Made by a program: the position numbers and the translations under genes | Notes under the pieces: generated by a model | Seen by the model: the letters and a program-made list of their open reading frames with translations, nothing else | Database searches by the model: none | What the model was told of the DNA's origin: nothing | NCBI GenBank assembly: GCA_017645985.1 | Contig: JAGCNK010000156.1 | Span: forward strand, 1 to 23,259 | Source: Bacteroidales bacterium | GTDB lineage: Bacteria; Bacteroidota; Bacteroidia; Bacteroidales; UBA3824 | Direction of reading: 5' to 3' | DNA: 23,259 nucleotides | Shown: positions 7,069-14,631 of the stretch, piece after piece | Layout of the letters: each line of letters starts with the position of its first letter | Position numbering within the stretch: position 1 is the stretch's first letter

Positions 7069-7743
7069 TCAGTATCTTACATTTGAGCCTACGATTGCGC
7101 CTATGCCAGAGTCGATTTGTTTGCCGAGGTCGTAGGGTAGGTTGAAGTTGGTGATTTGAAATTTCACTATCTTTATTCCATAGAAAGATTCCGCGCCTAT
7201 GCGTTGTTCCATAGCCTGGCTTATTTCGTTGATCGACGAAGTGTAGTCTAACGGATTTTTGCCGCATGCGCCGAGTGTGGCGGCAAGGTTGGCTGATATT
7301 ATCTTGCTGAGTTCGAAGGCTATATGTCCCGTTTTGTAGTCGCCAGCTATGCACGAAAGTTTTTGCAATATTTGTGTGGCGTCTGCCACTTGTAATGAAT
7401 ATGTGCCGTTGGCTCGGATGTTTGTAGGATGGTAAGCTCCGCCATAATAAAAAGGTACGTTGGCAGAGGCGTTCCATTTCATAGCCGAAAACACCTTGGT
7501 GCTGATAAAAAAGATTTCGCATTTTGACGGCGGCTCTAATTCGTAGTGTCCGGGCTCAAAAATTTTGTCTGTTTTGCCATCGTTGAGCGTTACCGCTATT
7601 TGCGACGGTCTGACAATCAGCTGCGCACCGTTTTTGATTACCCTGTTGAATTTACCCTCAAAGCGGTGAACAAGCGTGTCGGGGGTGTTGTCGAGCCATT
7701 CAACGATTTCGATATATTCTTCTTTTGATGTGTTGTGATACAT
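7069..7743 (-). CDS. Short SPFH-domain protein, paralog of the upstream-decayed copy
   Basis: The 224-residue protein aligns along its whole length with the SPFH part of the neighbouring broken gene: EIVEWLDNTPDTLVHRF against DVVEWLDNSQDTLVHRF, then KNGAQLIVRPSQIAV, STKVFSAMKW, GTYSLQVADA and SQAMEQRIGAES. It lacks about 20 residues near position 75 and the whole Met/Gln linker and GYF_2 tail, ending soon after the SPFH helices. No signal peptide or membrane segment is seen, so membrane contact would be peripheral. It starts at the ATG at 7743, back to back with the gene at 7863. It is probably a tandem duplicate that diverged. Whether it replaces or caps the longer copy is open. Confidence 0.8.
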   Translation of the reverse strand: MYHNTSKEEYIEIVEWLDNTPDTLVHRFEGKFNRVIKNGAQLIVRPSQIAVTLNDGKTDKIFEPGHYELEPPSKCEIFFISTKVFSAMKWNASANVPFYYGGAYHPTNIRANGTYSLQVADATQILQKLSCIAGDYKTGHIAFELSKIISANLAATLGACGKNPLDYTSSINEISQAMEQRIGAESFYGIKIVKFQITNFNLPYDLGKQIDSGIGAIVGSNVRY

Positions 7744-7837
7744 TAGTATGCGTGTTTAGTTGTTTTATTTGTATTATTTGTTGATGAAAATAAGGAAAAA
7801 AGAAAAACAATTATAATATGGGTATCGTTTTTTTTTG

Positions 7838-7845
7838 TAGATTTG
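7838..7845 (+). promoter_or_regulatory. -7 box of the voltage-sensor-like gene
   Basis: TAGATTTG matches TAnnTTTG exactly, 17 bases before the ATG at 7863. I see no good TTTG box 19-21 bases upstream. Its position argues that the ATG at 7863, not the in-frame ATG at 7818, is the real start. Confidence 0.5.
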
Positions 7846-7862
7846 CCCAAACATTTTATATT

Positions 7863-8978
7863 ATGAACGAACAACGTGGACTAGCATATTTATTCAGGAA
7901 TTTCTTTTGGGACATGATTCTGATGATTGTCTTGATTGTGAATTTCCTGTGGATTTTTTTCGACTGGCTGTTTTCCTTGTCGTTGGTGCAGAATTTCTTT
8001 ATGGAGTACACGCCGTCGTTTTATGATTTGTATCTGCCTATTAACGAGAATTTCGACCTTTACGACCTTGTGTTTGTGTCGGTGTATGTTATCGACCTGC
8101 TTGTGGGATGGACTATTTCGGTATTCAAGAAGAAAAAACATTTGCTCGATTATCCCATTTCGCACTGGTACGATATCCTGGGATGTATCCCGTCGGGTTC
8201 GCTGCTGTTCCTAAGGTTGTTGAGGGTGTTTTCTATATTTATAAGGTTAGACAAAATGCGGATTGTTGACCTTCAGAAAATTTATTTTGTAAAGAAAATA
8301 ATCAAAATCGTAAACATCATAATAGAAGAGGTGTCAGACCGCGTGGTTCTCAATATTTTGCGCGGAGTAAGAACCGATTTTGCCGAAGGTCGCCCGATAT
8401 CAAAAGCCATTATGAGCGACGTGGTGGAGCCTCAGAAAGACAAGGTGATCGACCTGTTTTTCACCAAGTTTGCCGACGTTTCGTCCGACACTTATAATAA
8501 TTACAAGGATGAGCTGAAAGCGTATATCCACCAGAAGGCTAAAAACGCAGTGAACAACAACCGCGAGCTTGCCCGGCTAACCTCGATGCCCGTGATTGGA
8601 ACGTCGATACGCGGCATTATCGAAAAATCCGTGGCCAACACGGCTTACGAAACCATCAACGGCGTGATTGAGGACCTTGTGTCTGACAAGGGAACGGCGG
8701 TGATCAAAGACTTCACCACCAAGATTTCCGACATGGTGTTTAGGGATATGGAGGAACAGCTTGGCGAGATTGTGAAAAACGTGGTGGTGTCGTCGCTCGA
8801 CCTTATAGAGAAGGAGACCAACGTGAAGCAGTGGCGTATCGACGAAATCAACGACGATATCTACCGTCTCAAGGCAAAAAACAATCCCCAGCGCTACGAG
8901 GAGGCTATCAACAAATTAATTGAAAAACGAAACGCTTTGATAATAAGTAGATTCAGAGAAATAGACACAGATTCGTAA
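7863..8978 (+). CDS. Voltage-sensor-like membrane protein with cytoplasmic helical domain, no pore
   Basis: From the ATG at 7863 the protein has 371 residues. I chose this start because a -7 box lies just upstream of it. Four hydrophobic segments resemble S1-S4 of ion-channel voltage sensors: about 17-40, 64-88 (with D67 and D78), an S3-like HWYDILGCIP at 101-110, and an S4-like stretch at 114-132 with arginines at 118, 121 and 128. No S5, pore loop or selectivity filter follows. Residues 135-371 are soluble and helical, with long amphipathic stretches (LTSMPVIGTSIRGIIEKS, then IVKNVVVSSLDLIEKE). It could be an ion-transporter relative, a proton-channel-like sensor, or a protein that only borrowed the fold. 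It appears to be a single gene. Confidence 0.7.
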   Translation: MNEQRGLAYLFRNFFWDMILMIVLIVNFLWIFFDWLFSLSLVQNFFMEYTPSFYDLYLPINENFDLYDLVFVSVYVIDLLVGWTISVFKKKKHLLDYPISHWYDILGCIPSGSLLFLRLLRVFSIFIRLDKMRIVDLQKIYFVKKIIKIVNIIIEEVSDRVVLNILRGVRTDFAEGRPISKAIMSDVVEPQKDKVIDLFFTKFADVSSDTYNNYKDELKAYIHQKAKNAVNNNRELARLTSMPVIGTSIRGIIEKSVANTAYETINGVIEDLVSDKGTAVIKDFTTKISDMVFRDMEEQLGEIVKNVVVSSLDLIEKETNVKQWRIDEINDDIYRLKAKNNPQRYEEAINKLIEKRNALIISRFREIDTDS

Positions 8979-9004
8979 AAAAAAGTGCAATAAAATTTTT
9001 TTTA

Positions 9005-9028
9005 TTGGAATAAATGTGCTTATCTTTG
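9005..9028 (+). promoter_or_regulatory. tRNA-Glu promoter
   Basis: TATCTTTG at 9021-9028 is a perfect -7 box, 22 bases before the tRNA. An A4T7 tract and TTGGAATAA (9005-9013) lie upstream. The same TTGGAATAA plus A/T tract precedes the bamD -7 box. Confidence 0.6.
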
Positions 9029-9049
9029 CACCGCAAAAGAGAAACATAC

Positions 9050-9121
9050 GGCCCTATCTTCTAACGGTTAGGAAATCAGATTCTCAATCTGGGAATTGGA
9101 GTTCGATTCTCCATGGGGCTA
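9050..9121 (+). tRNA. tRNA-Glu, anticodon CTC
   Basis: The 72-nt cloverleaf is complete. The acceptor is GGCCCTA with TGGGGCT (G1-T72 and T6-G67 wobbles). The 3-bp D stem is TTC/GAA, and the anticodon stem is TCAGA/TCTGG with loop TTCTCAA, so the anticodon is CTC and decodes GAG. The variable loop is GAAT, the T arm is TGGAG/CTCCA with TTCGATT, and the discriminator is A. CCA is not encoded. The short D stem and 4-base variable loop match bacterial tRNA-Glu. Confidence 0.93.
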
Positions 9122-9123
9122 CA

Positions 9124-9163
9124 AAGGGATTTCAAGACATCGGTTTTGGAATCCTTTTTTTTT
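9124..9163 (+). terminator. Intrinsic terminator after tRNA-Glu
   Basis: Bases 9124-9138 pair with 9143-9157 over 15 positions (three G-T wobbles) around an ATCG loop. The 3' arm runs into a T tract to 9163. It begins 2 bases after the tRNA, so the tRNA is a single-gene unit. Confidence 0.85.
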
Positions 9164-9216
9164 GTGGCGTTATTATTTCAAAGGTGTGATATTGTGACTT
9201 CAGGTTCGCAACGGAC

Positions 9217-9251
9217 AAAAAAATAAGCTGGAACCAAAAAGATTCCAGCTT
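9217..9251 (-). terminator. Terminator of the HTH/AT-hook gene
   Basis: AAGCTGGAA (9225-9233) pairs with TTCCAGCTT (9243-9251). Read leftward a run of seven U residues follows after one base pair. A T tract on the right makes it partly bidirectional. It ends the gene at 9282-10214. Confidence 0.8.
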
Positions 9252-9281
9252 TTTCCAATCGATTCCAAAGACAAAGATACG

Positions 9282-10214
9282 TTAAAATTTCTTTTTGATG
9301 ATGTCGAGAAGCACGTCCATTCTTTCGCCTTGCTTTTTGATCTCCTCAATGAGCATTCCGTTGTGGGCTATGATGGCGTCCATATGCTGGAACGGCTTGG
9401 GAGCTGCCGGATGTTCGGGCGTAACGGGCTTTGCTTCCTCTTTCTTGGCAGGGCGTCCGCCTTTGCGTTTCTTTTCGGGAGCGGCCTCTGCTGCGGGCTC
9501 TTGTGCAGGTGCAACCGGTGCCTCTGCGGCAGCTTCAGCCTTGGCGTCGGCTTTGGGTTTTCTGCCGGGTTTGCCTTTTTTCTTATCCTTTTTCTCCTTG
9601 GGTTCGGCTTTGGACTTGCGGCGCGATTTTTTCTCCTCAGCGGGCTGTTCGTTGGTGTCGGGCAGTGCGTTTACTGCGTCGAGCACGCTCTGTTGAGCGT
9701 CTTTGATTTCGGCGGGTTGGGCACCTTCGGGATCGTTGAGCAGCCATGCGCCGTCGATTGTGCTGTCCAAAGTATGAAGCTTTTCTATAAAGTTTGCAGG
9801 CACTTTTTCTTTGTGGTTGGCAATAACAGAAAGGTAAGTACTGTTGTAGCCCAGCTGTTTGGCAAGGTCGGTCTGGTTGCGGATGATGCCTTTGTCGTGC
9901 AACTGTGCCAACATTTTTTTGAATCGTCCGCTGTAGGTCTGCTCCGAAAGAGTGCGGGGGTCGTCCTTAACCTCTTTGAAAGGCTGTCCTTTGCCCTTCA
10001 TAATGAAGTTGATGTTTACGTTTTTGAATACTTTTTTGATTTGGTTGGCTTTTTTGAGCTTGAAGGATTCTTTGATTGTGCTTACATAGCCCACCGACCA
10101 TCCTACAAGACGCTCGAATTTAGCTACCGAAAGGTTGAGCTGGCGGATAATGTAAACTACTCTTTCTTTGATAGTTTCAACGGGTAATTCATTGGTAGTT
10201 TGTACTTCTTCCAT
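9282..10214 (-). CDS. DNA-binding protein with two HTH units and AT-hook-like motifs
   Basis: The 310-residue protein has two CI-like helix-turn-helix units, about 13-80 and 96-165. Each ends in a degenerate form of the WLLTGxGxM element seen in phage-repressor relatives (INFIMKGKGQPF, GAWLLNDPEG). Residues 190-275 form a low-complexity lysine/alanine/proline region with two AT-hook-like cores: PGRKP at 216-220 and GGRPAK at 252-257, each in a basic context. The C-terminal 35 residues form an amphipathic helix likely to oligomerise. It may be a nucleoid-associated or global regulator, with the hooks gripping AT-rich minor groove. It is monocistronic with its own promoter and terminator, divergent from the DUF1599 operon. 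The target is unknown. Confidence 0.75.
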   Translation of the reverse strand: MEEVQTTNELPVETIKERVVYIIRQLNLSVAKFERLVGWSVGYVSTIKESFKLKKANQIKKVFKNVNINFIMKGKGQPFKEVKDDPRTLSEQTYSGRFKKMLAQLHDKGIIRNQTDLAKQLGYNSTYLSVIANHKEKVPANFIEKLHTLDSTIDGAWLLNDPEGAQPAEIKDAQQSVLDAVNALPDTNEQPAEEKKSRRKSKAEPKEKKDKKKGKPGRKPKADAKAEAAAEAPVAPAQEPAAEAAPEKKRKGGRPAKKEEAKPVTPEHPAAPKPFQHMDAIIAHNGMLIEEIKKQGERMDVLLDIIKKKF

Positions 10215-10315
10215 AATATTAATAAAATTAAATGCAGAGCATAAAAAAATTCATTTGTCTTTTTTATGGATTGCAGTGTTATTAAATAAGTTATTTCAAA
10301 TATAATTGTTGGTTA

Positions 10316-10345
10316 CAAAAATAAGAAAAAAACAATTACACCAAA
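10316..10345 (-). promoter_or_regulatory. Promoter of the HTH/AT-hook gene
   Basis: On the minus strand TTTG at 10345-10342, an 18-base spacer and TATTTTTG at 10323-10316 fit the consensus. A second box, TATATTTG, lies about 20 bases downstream and may be a tandem start. The leader is about 100 bases of AT-rich sequence, which the encoded protein could itself bind. Confidence 0.5.
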
Positions 10346-10406
10346 TAAAAAATGAAAAAAATATCGCTTTTTTTTTCAGAAAGTGTTAAAAATTTTTTTT
10401 GAAGAT

Positions 10407-10438
10407 TTTGGCAGATTACAAAATTATCATTAAAATTG
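10407..10438 (+). promoter_or_regulatory. Promoter of the DUF1599-DoxX-cdaA operon
   Basis: TTTG at 10407-10410, a 20-base spacer and TAAAATTG at 10431-10438 match the consensus with one mismatch. Transcription would start about 15 bases before the ATG at 10461. Confidence 0.5.
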
Positions 10439-10460
10439 CGTTGCAAAACCAATACGAAAA

Positions 10461-11015
10461 ATGAACACAGAGCAGCAGTTTGACGCGGTTATAGACAAGT
10501 GCAGGGGGTTGTTTGAGAAGAAAGCCTCCGACTACGGCACGGCGTGGCGCATTATGCGTCCCGAGTCGGTCACCGACCAGATTTTTATCAAAGCCAACCG
10601 TATCCGCGAAATAGAGATTACCAAAACTTCTATGATTGACGAGGGTGTGGAATCAGAATTCATAGGCATAATCAATTATGCCATAATGGGTTTGATTCAG
10701 CTTGAAAAAGGATTTGCCCTCACTGCCGACCTCACTGCACAAGAGGCTGTGGCGCTGTACAACAAGTACGCACAGCTGGCCAAGGAACTTATGATGCGCA
10801 AAAACCACGACTACGGCGAGGCGTGGCGCACTATGCGTGTGTCGTCTATCACCGACCTGATACTCATGAAGTTGTACCGTATCAAACAGATTGAGGACAA
10901 CAACGGAAAAACCACCGTTTCGGAGGGTATCGACGCGGGATACTACGACATTGTTAACTATTCGGTTTTCAACCTTATTAAATTAGATTCTGAATCATCA
11001 TCAAGTAAATCATAA
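10461..11015 (+). CDS. DUF1599 protein with internally duplicated domain
   Basis: The 184-residue soluble protein is two copies of one helical unit. The first is about 1-95 (KKASDYGTAWRIMRPESVTDQIF, with the tail EFIGIINYAIMGLIQLE) and the second about 98-178 (RKNHDYGEAWRTMRVSSITDLIL, with the tail GYYDIVNYSVFNLIKLD). The repeated DYGxAWRxMR and NYxxxxLIxL motifs define the DUF1599 family, later described as a nucleotide-modification-associated domain. No activity is established for the stand-alone Bacteroidota protein. It starts the operon and lies 12 bases before the DoxX gene, a pairing I recall as common in this phylum. Confidence 0.85.
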   Translation: MNTEQQFDAVIDKCRGLFEKKASDYGTAWRIMRPESVTDQIFIKANRIREIEITKTSMIDEGVESEFIGIINYAIMGLIQLEKGFALTADLTAQEAVALYNKYAQLAKELMMRKNHDYGEAWRTMRVSSITDLILMKLYRIKQIEDNNGKTTVSEGIDAGYYDIVNYSVFNLIKLDSESSSSKS

Positions 11016-11027
11016 AACTTTTAAGAT

Positions 11028-12131
11028 ATGAAATTTCTACTCTTTATTTCAAGACTTATCGTAGGTGCGGTTTTCTGCTTTTCAGGATTTGTAAAAGCAG
11101 TGGATCCGCTAGGCTCGTGCTACAAGTTTACCGACTATTTCAACTATGCGTTTGATATGCCCGCCCTCGCCGGTATGTCGCTGCCGCTGGCTTTTGTGCT
11201 TTCGGCTCTCGAATTTACTGTGGGCGTGATGCTTATATTCAATCTGCGTATCAACATCGCAGCCTGGCTCGCACTTATTTTTATGATTATTTTTACCCCG
11301 CTGACTTTCTATTTGGCGTTGAAAAATCCCGTGCACGACTGCGGCTGCTTTGGCGACGCTATTGTGCTGTCAAATTGGGAAACTTTCTACAAAAATGTGA
11401 TTCTCAGTGTGTTTGTGGTTTTCGTATTTCTTAAACGGAAACTTATCAACAATCCTTTGAGCGACAATGTGGAGCTGGCTATTTCTATAGCTGTGTTCTG
11501 CGTTATGCTTCTGTTCCAGCACTATATGATTCGTCACCTGCCTATTATCGACTTCCGTCCCTACAAGGTGGGCACTTATATTCCCGACAAGATGGTGATT
11601 CCCGAAGACGCTCCCCGCGACGAAATCGAGCACCTCTTTATAATGGAAAACACCCAGACAGGCGAGACCAAGAAGTTTAAGCTTGAGGAGTATCCCAGCG
11701 ACTCTACTTGGAAATATGTCGACCGCGAAGACCGTGTGATCAAAGAGGGCTACCGTCCGCCGATTCACGACTTTACTATGGTTCCGCCCGACGATTCTAC
11801 AGGTCTCGACTACGTGCCTATCCTTATGGAGTACGAAAAGCCTGTGCTGCTTGTTATTATGCACAAGCTTGAAAAAGCCGACGAGGACGGTCTCGCAATG
11901 CTCAAGGATTTGGAGGAATACGCCAACCGCAAGGAGTTTATGATAGGCGCTCTCACTTCGAGCAACTTGGATGTAATCAACAGCGTGAAAGACAAGTATC
12001 AGATTACGATGCAGTTTTTCAATACCGACGATATCACTTTGAAGACTATCGTAAGAGCCAATCCGGGTATCGTACTCTTGCAGAAGGGCACTGTACTGGG
12101 CAAATGGAATTACAGGGATTTTAAATTTTAA
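11028..12131 (+). CDS. DoxX-family membrane protein with C-terminal thioredoxin-like domain
   Basis: The 367-residue protein has an N-terminal DoxX/MauE-like bundle (hydrophobic segments near 3-20, 40-68, 73-95, 118-135 and 150-165) with the family motif HDCGCFGDAI near residue 104. The C-terminal part (about 180-365) resembles a thioredoxin fold (KPVLLVIMHKLEKAD, NPGIVLLQKGTVLGKWNY) but shows no CxxC, so it is unlikely to be an active thiol oxidoreductase. A role in quinone- or thiol-linked redox at the inner membrane is the usual suggestion for the family. The stop is 5 bases before the cdaA start, implying coupled translation. Confidence 0.85.
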   Translation: MKFLLFISRLIVGAVFCFSGFVKAVDPLGSCYKFTDYFNYAFDMPALAGMSLPLAFVLSALEFTVGVMLIFNLRINIAAWLALIFMIIFTPLTFYLALKNPVHDCGCFGDAIVLSNWETFYKNVILSVFVVFVFLKRKLINNPLSDNVELAISIAVFCVMLLFQHYMIRHLPIIDFRPYKVGTYIPDKMVIPEDAPRDEIEHLFIMENTQTGETKKFKLEEYPSDSTWKYVDREDRVIKEGYRPPIHDFTMVPPDDSTGLDYVPILMEYEKPVLLVIMHKLEKADEDGLAMLKDLEEYANRKEFMIGALTSSNLDVINSVKDKYQITMQFFNTDDITLKTIVRANPGIVLLQKGTVLGKWNYRDFKF

Positions 12132-12136
12132 AAGTC

Positions 12137-12997
12137 TTGGGATTCTTTAATTTTGGCTTCGTCGACCTGATTGACATTCTGCTTACTGCCTACATTCTGT
12201 ATTTCGTGTATAAGAAATTCAGAGGCAGTACGGCAATGAATATCATCTTCGGTGTGTTTATCATCTACATTATCTGGATGGTGGTACGCGCACTGAATAT
12301 GAGCCTTATTTCCACAATAATGAACAATGTGGCGAGTGTGGGACTTCTTGCCCTGGTGGTGGTTTTTCACCCCGAAATCAGGAAGTTCCTGCTCGACTTA
12401 GGCAACAAGTCGTCGCTGTCGAAATTCTTCTCCATAGAGCGTATTTTTCACAAGGTGATAAAGCAGCCCGCCGAACAGTTGAACATTTCGGAGATTGTGA
12501 AGGCGTGCGACAGCTTTGCACAGCACAAGGTGGGTGCGTTGATAGTGCTGCCGTCTCATTCCGACCTTACGCCCATTATCGAAACCGGCGAACGGCTCGA
12601 CTGCAACATCAGCGCGAGAATCTTGGATGCTATCTTTTTCAAAAACGCCCCTCTGCACGACGGCGCGGTGATAGTGGTGAAGGGTAGGATAGTGGCTGCC
12701 AAGTGCGTGCTGCCTGTGTCGTCTAATATGGATCTGCCCAAAAAAATCGGTTTGCGCCACCGCAGCGGCATAGGTATGAGCGAGGTGTCAGACAGCCTTG
12801 TGATTATTGTGTCGGAAGAGCGCGGTGAGATTTCGTATTCCGAAAACGGCGGCATTGTGGTAGACATCACTCCCGAGCAGCTGAGCGACAAGCTCAAGGA
12901 GCGTTTTGCAATGGCCGACACCAACAGCATAAGCATGATGACCAACGGAGGACTTCGCAGTCTGATTGATCTGGTATCGAAGAAAGAGGAGTTGTAA
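12137..12997 (+). CDS. cdaA: Diadenylate cyclase CdaA
   Basis: CdaA condenses two ATP into cyclic di-AMP, a messenger for osmotic and envelope balance. The 286 residues hold three N-terminal membrane helices (about 10-25, 33-52, 62-78) and a cytoplasmic DAC domain (about 100-265). It has both catalytic motifs: LHDGA (D175-G176-A177) and RHRS (207-210, usually RHRA). No ATG is available. The frame opens after a TAA at 12122-12124, leaving ATT at 12125 or TTG at 12137, and I chose TTG. Translation may depend on coupling to the DoxX gene, whose stop is 5 bases upstream. The more familiar neighbour in this phylum, folP, lies elsewhere in the window. Confidence 0.93.
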   Translation: MGFFNFGFVDLIDILLTAYILYFVYKKFRGSTAMNIIFGVFIIYIIWMVVRALNMSLISTIMNNVASVGLLALVVVFHPEIRKFLLDLGNKSSLSKFFSIERIFHKVIKQPAEQLNISEIVKACDSFAQHKVGALIVLPSHSDLTPIIETGERLDCNISARILDAIFFKNAPLHDGAVIVVKGRIVAAKCVLPVSSNMDLPKKIGLRHRSGIGMSEVSDSLVIIVSEERGEISYSENGGIVVDITPEQLSDKLKERFAMADTNSISMMTNGGLRSLIDLVSKKEEL

Positions 12998-13002
12998 ACA
13001 CA

Positions 13003-14583
13003 CTATGCGAAAGGCAGTGTGAAACAGAAGATTGAACCGTTGGGACGGTTGTCTTCCGCCCAGATTTTGCCACCGTTTTTCTCTACGAGGTCGCGGCAGA
13101 GAATCAGTCCGAGACCAGTTCCCTTTTCGTTCTGAGTGCCGGCGGTGCTGCTTGGCGAGTGGCTTTCAAACAGAAGTTTCTTCTGCTCCTCTGATATGCC
13201 CACGCCGTTGTCGGCTACCGATATGATGGCAAAATTGCCGTCGGAATTGTACTCGTCGGCGGATATTTTGATTGTGCCGCCTTGGTACGAGAATTTTATG
13301 GCGTTGGTGATGAGGTTTCGCACCACGGCGTTCACAGCCCTCAGGTCGGCGAACACTTCGGTGAAGTTGCCCGCCTCGCATTCCAGCTTGATATCTTTGC
13401 GCGAGGCTATGTCGCTGAATATCTCGATGTTTTGACGGATGATGTCTTCGATGTCGATAATCTCCTTTTTTACTTCGGCTTTTACAAACTGGCTCTTGGC
13501 CCACGCCAGAAGGTTTTCGAGTATGGAGTATGTGTTGGTGCTGTTGTCGGCTATGATAGTGCCGTACTGCTTGATAAGTTCGTGCTTGGGTTCGGGACTG
13601 TTGATTTCGGCGTTGAGCACCGTGCTGATGTTCTTGAGGTTGCCCACGCAGTTGCGGATGTCGTGGCTTATGAGCGAGAACATCTGGTCGCGTAGAGCCA
13701 CTTTTTCCGAAAGGTTCTTGCTGGTGTTTTCCAAGTGGCTGAGTTTGTCTTTGAGGGTGGTGATATCCTCTTTGAATGTAACAAAATGCGAAATCTGTCC
13801 GTCCTTGCTAAAGAGCGGCGACACAGATACCAATTCCCAGTATTTTTCGCCGTTTTTGGCAGTTCCCTGCCATTCGCCCTGCCAGGTGCCGCCGTTTTTC
13901 ACTGTGTTCCACAATGCGGTCTGGTTGGGAATAAGTCCCGACTCTATTTTGCGAGCCTTGTGCCCGGTGAGTTCCTGGAGCGTGTACCCGGTCTTGCGGC
14001 ATACTGCGCTGTTGGCATGCACTATCACGCCGTTGATGTCGGTGATTATTACCGACGTGGTAACGGCTTCGAGTATCTGCAGGTAGATGTTCTTGTCGGA
14101 GTTGAGCTCCTCCTGCTTCAGTTTCACAGTCTTGATTATTCCCCAGAACGAAGCCTGCCCCGATGGCAGGTCTTGCTTTTGGAGGTCGATGTTCACAAGT
14201 ATCAGTCCGTGGTCTGCACCTATCAGCTGCGCCTGAAAACTTATCGGAGTGCCATATTCAGCCTCGGCGGTGCTTTTTTTCAGCTCGATGTACGACTCGG
14301 TAGAGAGGTAGCACATTATGGGCGAATTGTCGAGCGGCACCGGGTCGATTTTGAGCAGCTTTTGAAAATTGTCGCTCACGTATACGAAACGCAGGTTGGT
14401 GTCGAGAATGAAGAAAATGTCGCTGCCCGACGACATCAGCCTGTCGAACATGGCTGGCTGCATCGCTGGATACGCTGGCTCTTCGCCGCTGCTGTCGGGC
14501 GTGGGCTGCGGAGGTGCTGCCGGAGCTGCGTGTCGCAATGAGCGTATGTACAGTATGGCCAGGATAATGCAGAGCATTATCAA
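13003..14583 (-). CDS. PAS-domain sensor histidine kinase
   Basis: From the TTG at 14583 the protein has 526 residues. It has one N-terminal membrane helix, a proline/alanine linker (20-45), two PAS domains (about 45-155 and 165-285, the second with GTWQGEWQGTAKNG), a short coiled coil, and HisKA with H307 in SLISHDIRN. The HATPase domain follows with the N box (NLITNAIKF), G1 (DNGVGI) and G2 (GTGLGL). No receiver domain or partner regulator is in the window. The start is uncertain. The frame stays open to the amylase stop, and an ATA at 14625 would give ISTELTFWHICTGG, extending the membrane helix naturally. It is the last gene of the malQ-amylase operon, so it may sense glycan or energy state. 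It ends 5 bases from cdaA, with no terminator seen. Confidence 0.88.
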   Translation of the reverse strand: MIMLCIILAILYIRSLRHAAPAAPPQPTPDSSGEEPAYPAMQPAMFDRLMSSGSDIFFILDTNLRFVYVSDNFQKLLKIDPVPLDNSPIMCYLSTESYIELKKSTAEAEYGTPISFQAQLIGADHGLILVNIDLQKQDLPSGQASFWGIIKTVKLKQEELNSDKNIYLQILEAVTTSVIITDINGVIVHANSAVCRKTGYTLQELTGHKARKIESGLIPNQTALWNTVKNGGTWQGEWQGTAKNGEKYWELVSVSPLFSKDGQISHFVTFKEDITTLKDKLSHLENTSKNLSEKVALRDQMFSLISHDIRNCVGNLKNISTVLNAEINSPEPKHELIKQYGTIIADNSTNTYSILENLLAWAKSQFVKAEVKKEIIDIEDIIRQNIEIFSDIASRKDIKLECEAGNFTEVFADLRAVNAVVRNLITNAIKFSYQGGTIKISADEYNSDGNFAIISVADNGVGISEEQKKLLFESHSPSSTAGTQNEKGTGLGLILCRDLVEKNGGKIWAEDNRPNGSIFCFTLPFA

Positions 14584-14631
14584 GCCACCTGTACAAATAT
14601 GCCAAAATGTGAGTTCCGTGGATATGTGTTT

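Noticed and set aside
7818..7862. Upstream ATG giving a 15-residue extension of the voltage-sensor-like protein
   Set aside because: The extension covers a perfect -7 promoter box and a poly-T tract. The ATG at 7863 gives a natural start.
9282..9700. Low-complexity lysine/alanine stretches as tandem DNA repeats
   Set aside because: The codons vary and there is no fixed repeat unit. This is protein composition bias, not a DNA repeat array.
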